This document shows, in pieces, positions 36,394-44,947 of a stretch of 64,000 nt of DNA. How positions within the stretch are numbered: position 1 is the first letter of the stretch; each line of letters begins with the position of its first letter. The notes under the pieces are model-generated. The model was given only the letters and a program-made list of their open reading frames with translations, did no database searches and had not been told where the DNA came from. A program made the translations under genes and the position numbers. Source of the DNA: Chlorobium sp. (lineage in GTDB: Bacteria > Bacteroidota > Chlorobiia > Chlorobiales > Chlorobiaceae); NCBI GenBank assembly GCA_005862285.1, contig SZXW01000003.1:1-64000 (forward strand). Direction: 5' to 3'.

Positions 36394-36441
36394 GGCTTGA
36401 TTTCCTTAATGACACCTCAATTTATTTGTTACGAAGCCTGA

Positions 36442-36855
36442 TTACTTTGTTGGGCGGTGCTCAAAATCCTCATGTACTATGTGTACACTCCGGTTTCTCC
36501 GCTCCGGCCGCCTTGTACTCAGACCTCTCACGACAATAAATATAGAGGTGCCAAGAATTTTGGCAATCCGTAACTCTTTATCCGGCGTTTTCTGTGTTTT
36601 CTTGATGAATCCATGCAGGATGAGGACCCGATGCTCAATAACGCAACAAAAAAAAGCGCGGCCGATACCTTCAGGGCCTCTGGCACGGATTTCAAACAAT
36701 CCATTTCCGAAAGAGCGGGTATATGGTAAACCCAGGTTCGGGCCAGATACCTCGATACGTTCAGTAATTCGAAGAAAATTGGCGAAGACTCCTTTTGGCC
36801 AACTTTGAATCTCTTCCTGAACCGATTCATTGAAAAAGAATATGCGATATCTCAT
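36442..36855 (-). CDS. HigB/RelE-like toxin (phage Gp49-like family)
   Basis: 137 residues from the ATG at 36855; the frame is open 11 codons further. VQEEIQSWPKGVFANFLRITER and GPNLGLPYTRSFGNGLFEIRARG, then FFCCVIEHRVLILHGFIKKTQKTP, are the core of the HigB-like RNase fold. The core ends at RIAK near residue 100. The remaining residues (GLSTRRPERRNRSVHIVHED and tail) are Arg-rich and not family-like, so the 3' end may be derived from an inserted or fused element. The first 100 residues look intact. Paired with the HigA-like antitoxin downstream. Confidence 0.8.
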   Translation of the reverse strand: MRYRIFFFNESVQEEIQSWPKGVFANFLRITERIEVSGPNLGLPYTRSFGNGLFEIRARGPEGIGRAFFCCVIEHRVLILHGFIKKTQKTPDKELRIAKILGTSIFIVVRGLSTRRPERRNRSVHIVHEDFEHRPTK

Positions 36856-36944
36856 CTCTAAAATAGCATATATGGTATAATAGTTCAATTAAAAAACGAT
36901 AATTTGCCGTGAAACATTATAATACGTATAATATACTTGATTTT

Positions 36945-37195
36945 GCAGTGTGGATGTTTGAGGTTGGAGGGAATTCAGGACTGAGTGCTGAGGACTGAGG
37001 ACTAAGTGGGTAATGGGTAATGGGTACTGGGGAATGGATACTGGAAAGTGGGAGGTTAGAGGGAAGAAGTGCTGAGGACTGAGTGCTGAGGACTGAGGAC
37101 TGAGAGGGTAATGGGTAGTGGGGAATGGGAACGGGATCGGGGAAGTTGTTCACGAATTGCAAGAATTTTCACGAAGGGGAACGGGAACAGGGGGG
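36945..37195. repeat. heptamer repeat array
   Basis: GGACTGA, GTGCTGA, GGGTAAT and GGGTACT units from 36965 to 37135. A short CACGAATTGCAAGAATTTTCACGAAGG stretch follows (unit CACGAATT; related pieces at 24162 and 38470). No gene. Confidence 0.8.
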
Positions 37196-37198
37196 TGA

Positions 37199-38389
37199 TC
37201 AGTCGAATAGATCGATAGGGTTTATTTCCAGAAATTCCTGCCAGGGAATTCCTGAATTGCCGACAAGGATAACCTTGTCAGGGTTGAAATGAAGGGTGAA
37301 GGCCTCCATTCCTGAGGCACGTTGTGTATGGCCGCTTTTGATTTCAAGACCGATAACTTTTCCGGAATGTACGAGAACAAAATCCACTTCATGATTTCCC
37401 TGCCGCCAGTAATAGAGGTTCAGAGCGCCGGTTCGGGTATGATTGAGGAGGTGGGCGCCGATTGCCGATTCAACCCATCGACCCCATTTTGACGGGATTG
37501 ATGAGATCTCCTGAAATGTCTCCTGCTGCTGCGCGCTGATCAATGCGGTGTTATGGACCTGAAATTTCGGACTGGACGCTCTCAGTCTGATTGTTTCAGG
37601 GCTGTATTTTTCCAGTCCTCCCAATAAACCTGCCGTATCGAGGAGGCGAAGGTAATGTGCAAGGGTTGTGGTATTGCCTGCATCCTGGAGCTGGCCCAGG
37701 ATTTTGGTATAGGAAAGAATCTGCCCTGAATAGCTGCATCCGAGTTCGAACAGCCTTTTCATCAGGGCAGGTTTGTCTACACGGGTCAGCATGAGAATAT
37801 CTTTTGAAATGCTTGTTTCGATAAGAGAATCTGCAATGTACCGTGCCCATCGCGATTCATCGTTTATCAGCGTCGCAGCACCCGGATATCCGCCGAACCA
37901 GACGTATTGTTCAGGCGTGAAGTCGAACGCTTTTTTCATTTCAAGGTAGCTCCAGTGACCGAGGAAGATGGTTTCAAACCTGCCGGCAAGTGATTCGGTA
38001 AGTCCCTGCTGAAGCAGAAGCCTCGATGATCCCAGAAGAATCACTTTGAGTGACCGACGGGCAGCTGAGTCAGCATCCCATTCCTTTTTTACCGTTTCAC
38101 TCCAGTTGGCGATTTTCTGTATTTCATCAATGATCAGTACCGCGTCTTGTCGTTCAGACCCGCGGAGCTTGATCCTTGCCGTTTCCCATTGCTGACTGAT
38201 CCAGCTTGACTGTCCTGAGGAAACCTGGTCGGCGGAGGCGAAATGTACAGGCAGGGCAGTCGTTTGCATAAACTGCAGTGCAATGGTCGTTTTACCGACT
38301 TGTCGTGGTCCGTAGAGGACTTGAATGAATCGCCGCAGTTCCGTTTCAATCCGCTTTGTCAGCAGCGATTTTTGAGATCGTTCTATCAT
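37199..38389 (-). CDS. AAA ATPase/DUF4143 protein
   Basis: A 396-residue protein. Walker A is VLYGPRQVGKTTIA near residue 24-37. Walker B is DAVLIIDEIQKIANW near 83-97. The sensor strand LKVILLGSSRLLLQQG and arginine region SLAGRFETI follow. The middle holds a winged-helix segment, and the C-terminal DUF4143 part contains LYYWRQGNHEVDFVLVHSGKVIGLEIKSG with nuclease-like Glu/Asp-x-Lys spacing. Biochemical role is unknown; the family is widespread in mobile and variable regions. It is only distantly similar to the ATPase at 34236. A perfect 22-bp palindrome lies about 20 bases upstream of its start. Confidence 0.88.
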   Translation of the reverse strand: MIERSQKSLLTKRIETELRRFIQVLYGPRQVGKTTIALQFMQTTALPVHFASADQVSSGQSSWISQQWETARIKLRGSERQDAVLIIDEIQKIANWSETVKKEWDADSAARRSLKVILLGSSRLLLQQGLTESLAGRFETIFLGHWSYLEMKKAFDFTPEQYVWFGGYPGAATLINDESRWARYIADSLIETSISKDILMLTRVDKPALMKRLFELGCSYSGQILSYTKILGQLQDAGNTTTLAHYLRLLDTAGLLGGLEKYSPETIRLRASSPKFQVHNTALISAQQQETFQEISSIPSKWGRWVESAIGAHLLNHTRTGALNLYYWRQGNHEVDFVLVHSGKVIGLEIKSGHTQRASGMEAFTLHFNPDKVILVGNSGIPWQEFLEINPIDLFD

Positions 38390-38407
38390 TTTGTAAGTTA
38401 CTCACCT

Positions 38408-38429
38408 TATTGAGTAAATTTACTCAATA
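38408..38429 (-). promoter_or_regulatory. perfect 22-bp palindrome upstream of the DUF4143 ATPase
   Basis: TATTGAGTAAA followed directly by its exact reverse complement TTTACTCAATA. A third half-site (GTTACTCACC) is adjacent at about 38397-38405. Its position just before the ATPase start codon suggests an operator. The regulator is unknown. Confidence 0.6.
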
Positions 38430-38750
38430 TATAAAACAATTTCTTCAGGGTAAAACCATGGGAGATGTTGTCCACGAATTGCAGGAATTTACACGAAGGG
38501 GAGGAGGACTGAGGACTGAGTGGGTACTTGGGAATGGGGATTGGGAAGTGATAGCGGGACTGGGAAATAGGGAATTCTCCGGGATTTTGATCAGTATTCT
38601 AAGAAATTGTATCGCAGACAAACTACGATGGCTGCTTCATGATATAATCAACGTACCCATTTATGGGTTTTTTTGAGCTTCTGTGAATATATTTATATTT
38701 GGATTTGAATAGAGATTTGAATTCAGGTCAGAATATAACATGGAAATATC
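38430..38750. repeat. short repeats and empty AT-rich leader
   Basis: A CACGAATTGCAGGAATTTACACGAAGG piece (38475-38501) is followed by heptamers (GGACTGA, GGGTACTTGGGAATGGGG) to about 38575. The rest to 38750 is a leader of the YefM/ParE operon. An open frame at 38356-38676 has no family features and is discarded. Confidence 0.6.
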
Positions 38751-39041
38751 ATGAAAAGCATTTGTATATCAAGCGACATCATACCACTCGGTGAGTTCAA
38801 GACGGGTATTTCTACCTGTTTTAAAAAGGTACAGGCAACAGGTCACCCGCTGATTATTACACAGAACGGTAGACCTGCCGGCGTTCTGCTTTCGCCTGTC
38901 GAGTATGATAACCTCGTATACCGCAAGCAATTTACTGAATCGGTGGAGCAAGGCCTGACGGAAGCCGCAGCAGGAAGCGTGCATAGTACAGAGGAGGTGA
39001 GAACGAGGTTTGCAGAAAAAAGAGCGTCAAGAAAACCATGA
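38751..39041 (+). CDS. YefM/Phd-family antitoxin
   Basis: A 96-residue protein. The N-terminal DNA-binding part reads SDIIPLGEFKTGISTCFKKV. PLIITQNGRPAGVLLSPVEYDNLVY is the conserved Phd/YefM core with its N-G-x-P-x-x-V-L. The C-terminal acidic/basic tail (residues 60-96) should bind the toxin. It overlaps the ParE-like toxin by 4 bases. Plus strand, opposite to the neighbouring modules. Confidence 0.9.
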   Translation: MKSICISSDIIPLGEFKTGISTCFKKVQATGHPLIITQNGRPAGVLLSPVEYDNLVYRKQFTESVEQGLTEAAAGSVHSTEEVRTRFAEKRASRKP

Positions 39042-39334
39042 ACGTTGTCTGGACAACCGAAGCGCTCAGAATGCTCGATGAAATCGAGCAGTTTATCGCT
39101 CAGGATAATCCTCAACGGGCTTCCGATTTTATTGATCGACTGCTTGAAAAAGGTGATTCCATTGCCTCATTTCCTGAAATGGGAAGAGTTGTTCCAGAGA
39201 TTGCTCAACCAGGGATCCGGGAGATTCTGGTCGGAACCTACCGGATAGTGTACAAGGAGACTCCTGATCATATAGTCATTCTAACGGTGTTTGAAGGTCA
39301 TCGTTCAATGCGTTATGAAGAACTTGACCCATGA
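39038..39334 (+). CDS. ParE/RelE-family toxin
   Basis: A 98-residue protein. VVWTTEALRMLDEIEQFIAQDNPQRASDFI is the N-terminal helical pair of ParE. FPEMGRVVPEI and ILVGTYRIVYKETPDHIVILTVFEGHRSM form the beta sheet, with the usual Arg/Tyr pair. ParE toxins act on DNA gyrase, while RelE relatives cleave mRNA; sequence alone does not decide, but the FEGHR ending favours ParE. Confidence 0.9.
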   Translation: MNVVWTTEALRMLDEIEQFIAQDNPQRASDFIDRLLEKGDSIASFPEMGRVVPEIAQPGIREILVGTYRIVYKETPDHIVILTVFEGHRSMRYEELDP

Positions 39335-39881
39335 ATGGGTCTCATCGTATGAAGGGACATCGTTACTAAGTATACTTATCACCCTGAAGGTGACTGATTC
39401 CATTTCTTTAAGGGGTTTCAGTGATGCCTCAGGACTATTTACCAGCGTTGCCGGATAACCGATATGCCGCTGCGGAGCTAAATACAAAAAATAGAAGGGA
39501 TATAACCCGGGGGTTCACCACTGGGCTACCGGTATATCATCCCTACGGGATTTGAAGATGAGGAGTGGGAGGGAATTTAGGACTGAGTGCTGAGGACTGA
39601 GGACTGAGTGGGGAATGGGTAATGGGTAATGGGGACTGGGGAAGAGCTCCGGAGGGGCGGGAGATTGGTAGCGGGGGGTGTAAACCCCGGGTAGGGAATC
39701 CCCAAATATCTGGGTTTAGCTCCGGAGGAGCGACATATCGTTATAAAGGTAAGAGGTGGGAGGGAAGAAGTGCTGAGGACTGAGTGCTGAGGACTGAGTG
39801 CTGAGTGCTGAGGACTGAGTGCTGAGTGCTGAATGCTGAATGCTGAGGACTGAGAATGTGCGGAAAGGGGGCTGGCCTGGA
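39335..39881. repeat. heptamer arrays around a palindromic repeat
   Basis: After 200 bases without features, heptamers begin near 39567. A palindromic repeat copy lies at about 39643-39750 (GAGCTCCGGAGGGGCGGGAG ... CTCCGGAGGAGCG). Then comes the purest GGACTGA/GTGCTGA/ATGCTGA run of the window (39770-39858). The open frames on the minus strand here only translate the repeats. No gene. Confidence 0.85.
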
Positions 39882-40292
39882 TCAATGCAATCTGACAACG
39901 GCTCGGGCGAATGTTTCGAAATCCTGTAACCGGTGCATGGCGATCGAATGAACGATATCCCAGTTCACCGTATCGTAATTGTGTACTGCAAGGTTTCGGA
40001 AGCCTACCGCTTTTTTCATGCGCAGCGCGAGATCGGCATCGATGATCCCGGCCTCATGCAGCAGGTCGAACGTTTTACCCATCGTGTCCGGAGCGGGAGT
40101 ATCCTTTTCGGCAATGATGTGCGCCCCGATATCGACACAAAGCTGAACAGCTCTTGTCAGGTTCAGGGTAAGAATATCCTGGGCATCGTAATCTCTTGAG
40201 AGACTTTCGGCATCGAGGGGACATTTATCCCTGACACGTGCAAGGGCACGGCGAAGCGATTCAAGTTTCTGTTCGATCAGCGGCCAATCCAT
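39882..40292 (-). CDS. hepT: HepT-like HEPN toxin (DUF86)
   Basis: A 136-residue all-helical protein. The RNase motif R-x4-H-x-Y is present as RNLAVHNYD near residue 98-106, and the upstream helix LTRAVQLCVDIGAHII is typical. HepT is an RNase toxin inactivated by AMPylation of its Tyr by MntA. It overlaps the mntA-like gene by 16 bases on the minus strand. All motif residues are present, so it is likely functional. Confidence 0.9.
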   Translation of the reverse strand: MDWPLIEQKLESLRRALARVRDKCPLDAESLSRDYDAQDILTLNLTRAVQLCVDIGAHIIAEKDTPAPDTMGKTFDLLHEAGIIDADLALRMKKAVGFRNLAVHNYDTVNWDIVHSIAMHRLQDFETFARAVVRLH

Positions 40293-40690
40293 GCCGTCCT
40301 CCTTTCATCGAGAATTCGCTTTCGATAAGGCATGAAATCCGCCTGGTCCAGCAGGTGGCGGGTTATGTAGAAAGCATGTCTGGATGGGTCCCCGGTTATT
40401 CTTCGGCCCTTCCGGAGGATCTCTCCTGTCAGGGGTTCACCTGCCGACCGGAGATCGACGAGATCGACCGGGCGCCCGGTTGCTGCAGCGAGATCTTCGA
40501 TAAGCTGCATTTTGGAGGCTGAATCGAGAGGAGCATCTGCAGAGACGGCAAGGTCGAGATCGCTCTCCGCCCTTGCCTCGTTGTGAGCCAATGAACCGAA
40601 CAGAATCGAAAGGCGGATATCTGGGTGTTTTTCCATGACCTTTCTGATCAATATATCGATGGTGTTCTGTTCTTCCTGATGAACGCTCAT
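40277..40690 (-). CDS. mntA: MntA-like nucleotidyltransferase antitoxin
   Basis: A 137-residue minimal nucleotidyltransferase. The signature G-S-x10-D-x-D is exact (FGSLAHNEARAESDLDLAV, key GS and DLD), with the third acidic strand in RPVDLVDLRSAGEPL. It would AMPylate the HepT Tyr. An inverted repeat TACTC/GAGTA lies at 40714-40728, 24 bases upstream of the start, as a possible operator. Confidence 0.9.
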   Translation of the reverse strand: MSVHQEEQNTIDILIRKVMEKHPDIRLSILFGSLAHNEARAESDLDLAVSADAPLDSASKMQLIEDLAAATGRPVDLVDLRSAGEPLTGEILRKGRRITGDPSRHAFYITRHLLDQADFMPYRKRILDERRTAWIGR

Positions 40691-40713
40691 ATGGTTTCCT
40701 GATGCAGATTATG

Positions 40714-40728
40714 TACTCCTGTAGAGTA
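40714..40728 (-). promoter_or_regulatory. small inverted repeat upstream of mntA
   Basis: TACTC-CTGTA-GAGTA. It may be an operator or part of the promoter of the mntA-hepT pair. Evidence is positional only. Confidence 0.3.
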
Positions 40729-40754
40729 TAACCATATCGTACTTCCCGCGCAAG

Positions 40755-41010
40755 TTGGGGAGTTGAAGTACTGAGGACTGAGTGCTGAGTGCTGAGGACT
40801 AAGTGGGTACTGGGGAATGGGTAATGGGAAGGATGTGAAGTGCTGAGGACTGAGGACTGAGTGGGTACTGGGGAATGGGGATTGGGAATTGGGAAGGATG
40901 GGAAGCTCCGGAGGGGCGGAAGATTGGTAGCCGGTTGCGCAGGCGCCGGGAAAGATCAGCGGCACCACCCCATTTATTTTTCAGCTCCTCTGGAGCTTTT
41001 TTTATTGCAG
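40755..41010. repeat. heptamer array, palindromic repeat and terminator-like end
   Basis: Heptamers (GTACTGA, GGACTGA, GTGCTGA, GGGTAAT) run at 40766-40905. A palindromic repeat copy follows from 40909 with GCTCCGGAGGGGCGG. AGCTCC-TCT-GGAGCT and a run of T at about 40983-41002 look like a plus-strand terminator. No gene to 41111. Confidence 0.75.
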
Positions 41011-41111
41011 AATGAAGAGCATTATTTCAATTTGAAATGCTTGTCGCTATGGCGAACGCAAGTCTGTTTGAATGGGCATCCCAAAGTTTTAAAAAATCAA
41101 ATGGTTAATCT

Positions 41112-42521
41112 ATGAAACCTGCAGATTTGTCATCGGTGAAGTTCGGGACGAGCGGAGTGAGGGGATTGGTCGCAGATCTGACGGACAAGGTCTGTTATAT
41201 TTTTACCAGGGCATTTATCGAAAGCCTTGCCTCAGATGCCGAAACAGTTGTCATCGGTCATGACCTGCGGCCGAGCAGCCCTGCTATAACCAGTGCATGT
41301 ATCGCTGCGATCGAAGATTCGGTCTGCAGGGTCATCTATGCGGGAGCTCTTCCTACACCTGCAATCGCCTGTTATGCAATAGACAACCAACGGCCGGCCG
41401 TTGTCGTAACCGGCAGCCATATCCCCTATGACCGGAACGGCATCAAGTTCTACCGCCCGGATGGAGAGATTACGAAAGCAGACGAGGATGCCATTACATC
41501 CGCGGATGTAACCGTACCGGAGGCCATCGATATTAATCCTCTGCCCGCCATCGAACAGAACGTTCACGATGCCTATATCCGACGATATGTAGAATTTTTC
41601 GGCGCCGGGTCCCTTTCGGGTATGCGGGTTGCCGTGTACCAGCATTCGAGTGTTGCGAGGGATATCATAAAAATTGTTCTCGAAAGCCTTGGTGCCGATG
41701 TGATCCCGCTCGGGCGGACCGATTTGTTCGTGCCTGTCGATACGGAAGCGGTCAGGGAGGAGGATGTGCTGCAGGCGGAACAGTGGGCGCGAGAGTATAC
41801 CTTCGATGCTCTTGTCACAACGGATGGTGACGCCGACCGGCCGATGATCGCTGACGAGAACGGACAATGGCTTCGCGGGGATATCGTCGGGATACTCACG
41901 GCGATGTACGCTTGTGTCGGCGTTGTCGTGACTCCTGTCAGTTCCAATACGGCGCTCGAAAAGAGCGGGTTTTTTGACACCACTGTCCGGACAAGGATAG
42001 GTTCCCCTTACGTTATCGACGGGATGCAGCAGGCTGATCAGCATAAAACCGTCGTAGGGTTCGAAGCCAACGGAGGGTTCCTGCTTGGCAGCGATCTTTT
42101 ACGCGATGGCAGGAAGTTGTCGGCCCTGCCGACACGCGATGCGCTCCTGCCGATCCTCGCCCTGCTTTCGATGGCAAGGGAACGGAAGTGCAGGGTTTCG
42201 GAACTTCCATCGCTATTGCCGCAACGCTATACGGCCAGTGACAGAATCAAGGATTTTCCTGTTGAAAAAAGCCGATCTGTCATCGCAGCGCTGACCGAAT
42301 CACGGCAAGCTGCCGGGCGCCTGCTCGCTCCGGATTGCGGAGCTATAGTGGATGTCGATACCACAGACGGGTTCAGGGCAACCTTCGAATCGGGCGATAT
42401 CGTACACCTTCGTCCTTCGGGGAACGCACCGGAACTGCGGTGCTATACCGAATCGGACTCACCCGGGCGCGCCCGCAGATTATGCGAAGAGTGCCTTTTA
42501 AGAGTGATGGGGATTGGGTAA
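41112..42521 (+). CDS. phosphohexomutase (phosphomannomutase/phosphoglucomutase family)
   Basis: A 469-residue four-domain alpha-D-phosphohexomutase. SSVKFGTSGVRGLV is the start. The phosphoserine site is Ser102 in VVTGSHIPYDRNGIKFY, where most relatives have TASHNP. The metal loop DGDADRP lies near 238. GFEANGGF and the C-terminal phosphate-binding LRPSGNAPELRCYTES follow. It interconverts hexose 1- and 6-phosphates, most likely mannose or glucosamine. It is next to glmS and not far from gmd and fcl, so it feeds either UDP-GlcNAc or GDP-mannose. Substrate choice cannot be read from sequence. Confidence 0.85.
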   Translation: MKPADLSSVKFGTSGVRGLVADLTDKVCYIFTRAFIESLASDAETVVIGHDLRPSSPAITSACIAAIEDSVCRVIYAGALPTPAIACYAIDNQRPAVVVTGSHIPYDRNGIKFYRPDGEITKADEDAITSADVTVPEAIDINPLPAIEQNVHDAYIRRYVEFFGAGSLSGMRVAVYQHSSVARDIIKIVLESLGADVIPLGRTDLFVPVDTEAVREEDVLQAEQWAREYTFDALVTTDGDADRPMIADENGQWLRGDIVGILTAMYACVGVVVTPVSSNTALEKSGFFDTTVRTRIGSPYVIDGMQQADQHKTVVGFEANGGFLLGSDLLRDGRKLSALPTRDALLPILALLSMARERKCRVSELPSLLPQRYTASDRIKDFPVEKSRSVIAALTESRQAAGRLLAPDCGAIVDVDTTDGFRATFESGDIVHLRPSGNAPELRCYTESDSPGRARRLCEECLLRVMGIG

Positions 42522-42880
42522 TGGGTAATGGGTAATGGGTATTGGGTAATGGGTAATGGGAGGTTAGAGGGAAGAAGGACTGAGTGCTGAGGACTGAGGA
42601 CTGAGGGAAGAGTGGGGGAATGGGGATTCGGAAATGGCTGTTTTGAGCCCCGACATATCAGGGGCGAAATATTTGTAGCCGGGGTTTGCATCCCGCGCTA
42701 CCGATATACCGCCCCTGACGGGGCTATCCCATTCCTCATTTCCCATTACCCATTCCCCAGTACCCCACTCAGTCCTCAGCACTTCAACTCCCTCCCACTC
42801 CCCATTTCCCATTACCTAACAACCAACTCTTTTCGTATATTACCTCCGTTGAAACACCCCCAAATTCAATTTATTACATC
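42522..42880. repeat. heptamer arrays in both orientations around a palindromic repeat
   Basis: GGGTAAT tandem units begin at 42514 inside the end of the mutase gene and run to 42560, followed by GGACTGA units. A palindromic repeat lies at about 42645-42730. Reverse-oriented heptamers (TCCCATTACCCATTCCCCAGTACCCC, unit CCCATTA) lie at 42728-42825. The last 50 bases are the glmS leader. No ribozyme-like structure is seen. Confidence 0.8.
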
Positions 42881-44725
42881 ATGTGTGGAATCGTTGGTTA
42901 TATCGGCGGCCGGGAGGCTGCGCCATTGCTTTTGCATGGTCTTAAACGTCTCGAGTATCGCGGATATGATTCTGCCGGTATTGCCGTTCTGAATGGCAAG
43001 CTATCAGTTTTGAAGCAGAAAGGCAGCGTGGCCCTGCTCGAGAAACTTGTTGAGGAAGGTAAAAACACAACTGCCGATTCCACGGTCGGCATCGGGCATA
43101 CCCGGTGGGCGACACACGGCGACCCGAGCGACCGCAATGCGCATCCTCACTTGAACGCATCCGGCGATATCGCCCTCATCCACAACGGCATCATCGAAAA
43201 CCATGCAGCGCTGCGCACTGAACTGACGAAGCATGGGTACGTGTTCAAAAGCGACACCGATTCAGAGGTGCTTGTTCACCTGATCGATCATCTCTGGAAA
43301 AACATTCCCTTCATCAATTTCGAATGTGCCGTACGGCACTCTCTCTCCCTTGTCGAAGGGACATACGGTCTCTGCGTGATTTCACAACGCGAGCCAGATA
43401 ACCTGATCGCTGCGCGAAAGGGCAGTCCGCTCGTCATAGGTGTTGGAGAGCAAGAGTACTTTATCGCATCCGATGCAGCTCCGCTGATCGAGTATACCCG
43501 AAAGGTGGTTTACCTTGCGGACGGCGAGATGGCGGTTGTCAGAAGGGATGGCTTCAGGGTCATGACGGTAGATAACGTCGAGCATGAAGCTGTTGTGACC
43601 GAACTCGATTTCGAGCTCGAGGAGATCGAGAAGGGCGGATACGAGCATTTCATGCTGAAAGAGATCTTCGAACAGCAGGAGGTTATGCGGGACGTGATGC
43701 GCGGCCGTATCAAGCTCGATGAAAACAGGGTCCATCTCGGCGGTATTCAGGACTATTCCGATAAGCTCCGCAATGCGGACAGAATACTCATCCTTGCCTG
43801 CGGCACGAGCTGGCATGCCGGGCTGATCGGCGAGTACCTCATCGAGGAGTTTGCCCGCATACCGGTCGAGGTCGATTACGCTTCGGAGTTCAGGTACCGG
43901 AACCCTATTGTCGGTCAGAACGATGTCGTGATCGTCATCTCACAGTCGGGTGAGACGGCCGATACGCTTGCCGCGATGCGGATCGCCAGGGAAAGAGGCG
44001 CCTGTGTCATGGGGATCTGCAATGTCGTTGGTTCCACTATTGCCCGGGAAGCTCATTTCGGTATGTATACCCATGCCGGACCGGAAATCGGCGTGGCTTC
44101 GACCAAAGCGTTCACGGCGCAGGTGATCGCTCTTGTCATGCTTGCCCTGGAACTGAGCAGGGAGCGTACCTTGAGCAATGCCGAAATGACACTCTACCTC
44201 AGGGAGCTGCTCGCCGTTCCACAGAAAGCGGAGGAGATTTTCCGGCTCAATGACGAGATCGTCTCGATAGCCGAACGGTTCAAGGATGCGCGGCATTTCC
44301 TCTATCTCGGCAGGGGATACAACTTTCCTGTCGCGCTCGAAGGGGCGCTGAAGCTCAAGGAGATCTCCTACATCCATGCCGAAGGATACCCAGCAGCTGA
44401 AATGAAACATGGCCCGATCGCTCTCATCGACGAGAACATGCCGGTGATCGTGATCGCCACCCATGACAGCACTTACAAGAAGATGCTGAGCAATATCGAG
44501 GAAGTCCGTGCAAGGGGAGGGAAGGTGATCGCCATTGCCAATGAAGGCGATGATGAAATCAACAAACTTGCCCATCATGTCATCACCATTCCGGAAACCC
44601 TCGGGGCGCTCAGTCCGCTTCTTACGGTCCTGCCGCTGCAGCTGCTTGCCTACCACATCGCAACGCTCCGCGGATGCAACGTGGATCGTCCGAGGAACCT
44701 CGCGAAATCGGTTACGGTGGAATAG
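42881..44725 (+). CDS. glmS: glutamine-fructose-6-phosphate aminotransferase (isomerizing)
   Basis: A 614-residue protein of normal length. The N-terminal glutaminase starts Met-Cys-Gly-Ile-Val (nucleophile Cys after Met removal). LEYRGYDSAG, GIGHTRWATHG and GDIALIHNGIIEN follow. Two SIS domains follow: ILACGTSWHAGLIGEYL near 305, VISQSGETADTLAA near 349, and FLYLGRGYNFPVALEGALKLKE near 470. The C-terminal end is DRPRNLAKSVTVE, with the fructose-6-phosphate-binding Lys. It makes glucosamine-6-phosphate for UDP-GlcNAc, the precursor of peptidoglycan and of most sugars in this locus. Confidence 0.97.
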   Translation: MCGIVGYIGGREAAPLLLHGLKRLEYRGYDSAGIAVLNGKLSVLKQKGSVALLEKLVEEGKNTTADSTVGIGHTRWATHGDPSDRNAHPHLNASGDIALIHNGIIENHAALRTELTKHGYVFKSDTDSEVLVHLIDHLWKNIPFINFECAVRHSLSLVEGTYGLCVISQREPDNLIAARKGSPLVIGVGEQEYFIASDAAPLIEYTRKVVYLADGEMAVVRRDGFRVMTVDNVEHEAVVTELDFELEEIEKGGYEHFMLKEIFEQQEVMRDVMRGRIKLDENRVHLGGIQDYSDKLRNADRILILACGTSWHAGLIGEYLIEEFARIPVEVDYASEFRYRNPIVGQNDVVIVISQSGETADTLAAMRIARERGACVMGICNVVGSTIAREAHFGMYTHAGPEIGVASTKAFTAQVIALVMLALELSRERTLSNAEMTLYLRELLAVPQKAEEIFRLNDEIVSIAERFKDARHFLYLGRGYNFPVALEGALKLKEISYIHAEGYPAAEMKHGPIALIDENMPVIVIATHDSTYKKMLSNIEEVRARGGKVIAIANEGDDEINKLAHHVITIPETLGALSPLLTVLPLQLLAYHIATLRGCNVDRPRNLAKSVTVE

Positions 44726-44734
44726 GGAATAGGG

Positions 44735-44937
44735 TTTTTAGTGCTGAGTGCTGAGGACTAAGGACTGAGGGAGGAGTGGGTAGTGGGGATTGGGAGTTGG
44801 GAAGGATGGGAAGCTCCGGAGGAGCGACATATCGGTAGCGCGGGGTGTAAACCCCGGGTATGGAATCCCAAAATATCTGGGTTGAGTCCCGACATGTCGG
44901 GAGCGGGATATGGGTAGCCGGTTGCGCATGCGTCTGG
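44735..44937. repeat. heptamer array and full palindromic repeat
   Basis: GTGCTGA/GGACTAA units at 44740-44775. The repeat at about 44812-44937 is among the most complete: GCTCCGGAGGAGCGACATATCGG, GCGGGGTGTAAACCCCGGG, AATCTGGG-like core and TCCCGACATGTCGGGAGCG. Confidence 0.85.
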
Positions 44938-44947
44938 ATGTGCCAGA

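Noticed and set aside
36405-36470. GCCCAAC...GTAAC near the HigB end as an integron attC site
   Set aside because: The matching second core site and the imperfect palindrome are not present at the expected distance, and no integrase is seen.
38356-38676. Plus-strand open frame of 106 codons between the DUF4143 and YefM genes
   Set aside because: It runs through the opposite gene's start, a palindrome and heptamers and shows no family motif.
42830-42880. glmS ribozyme in the glmS leader
   Set aside because: The leader is short and pyrimidine/A-rich with no ribozyme core; the upstream part is repeats.
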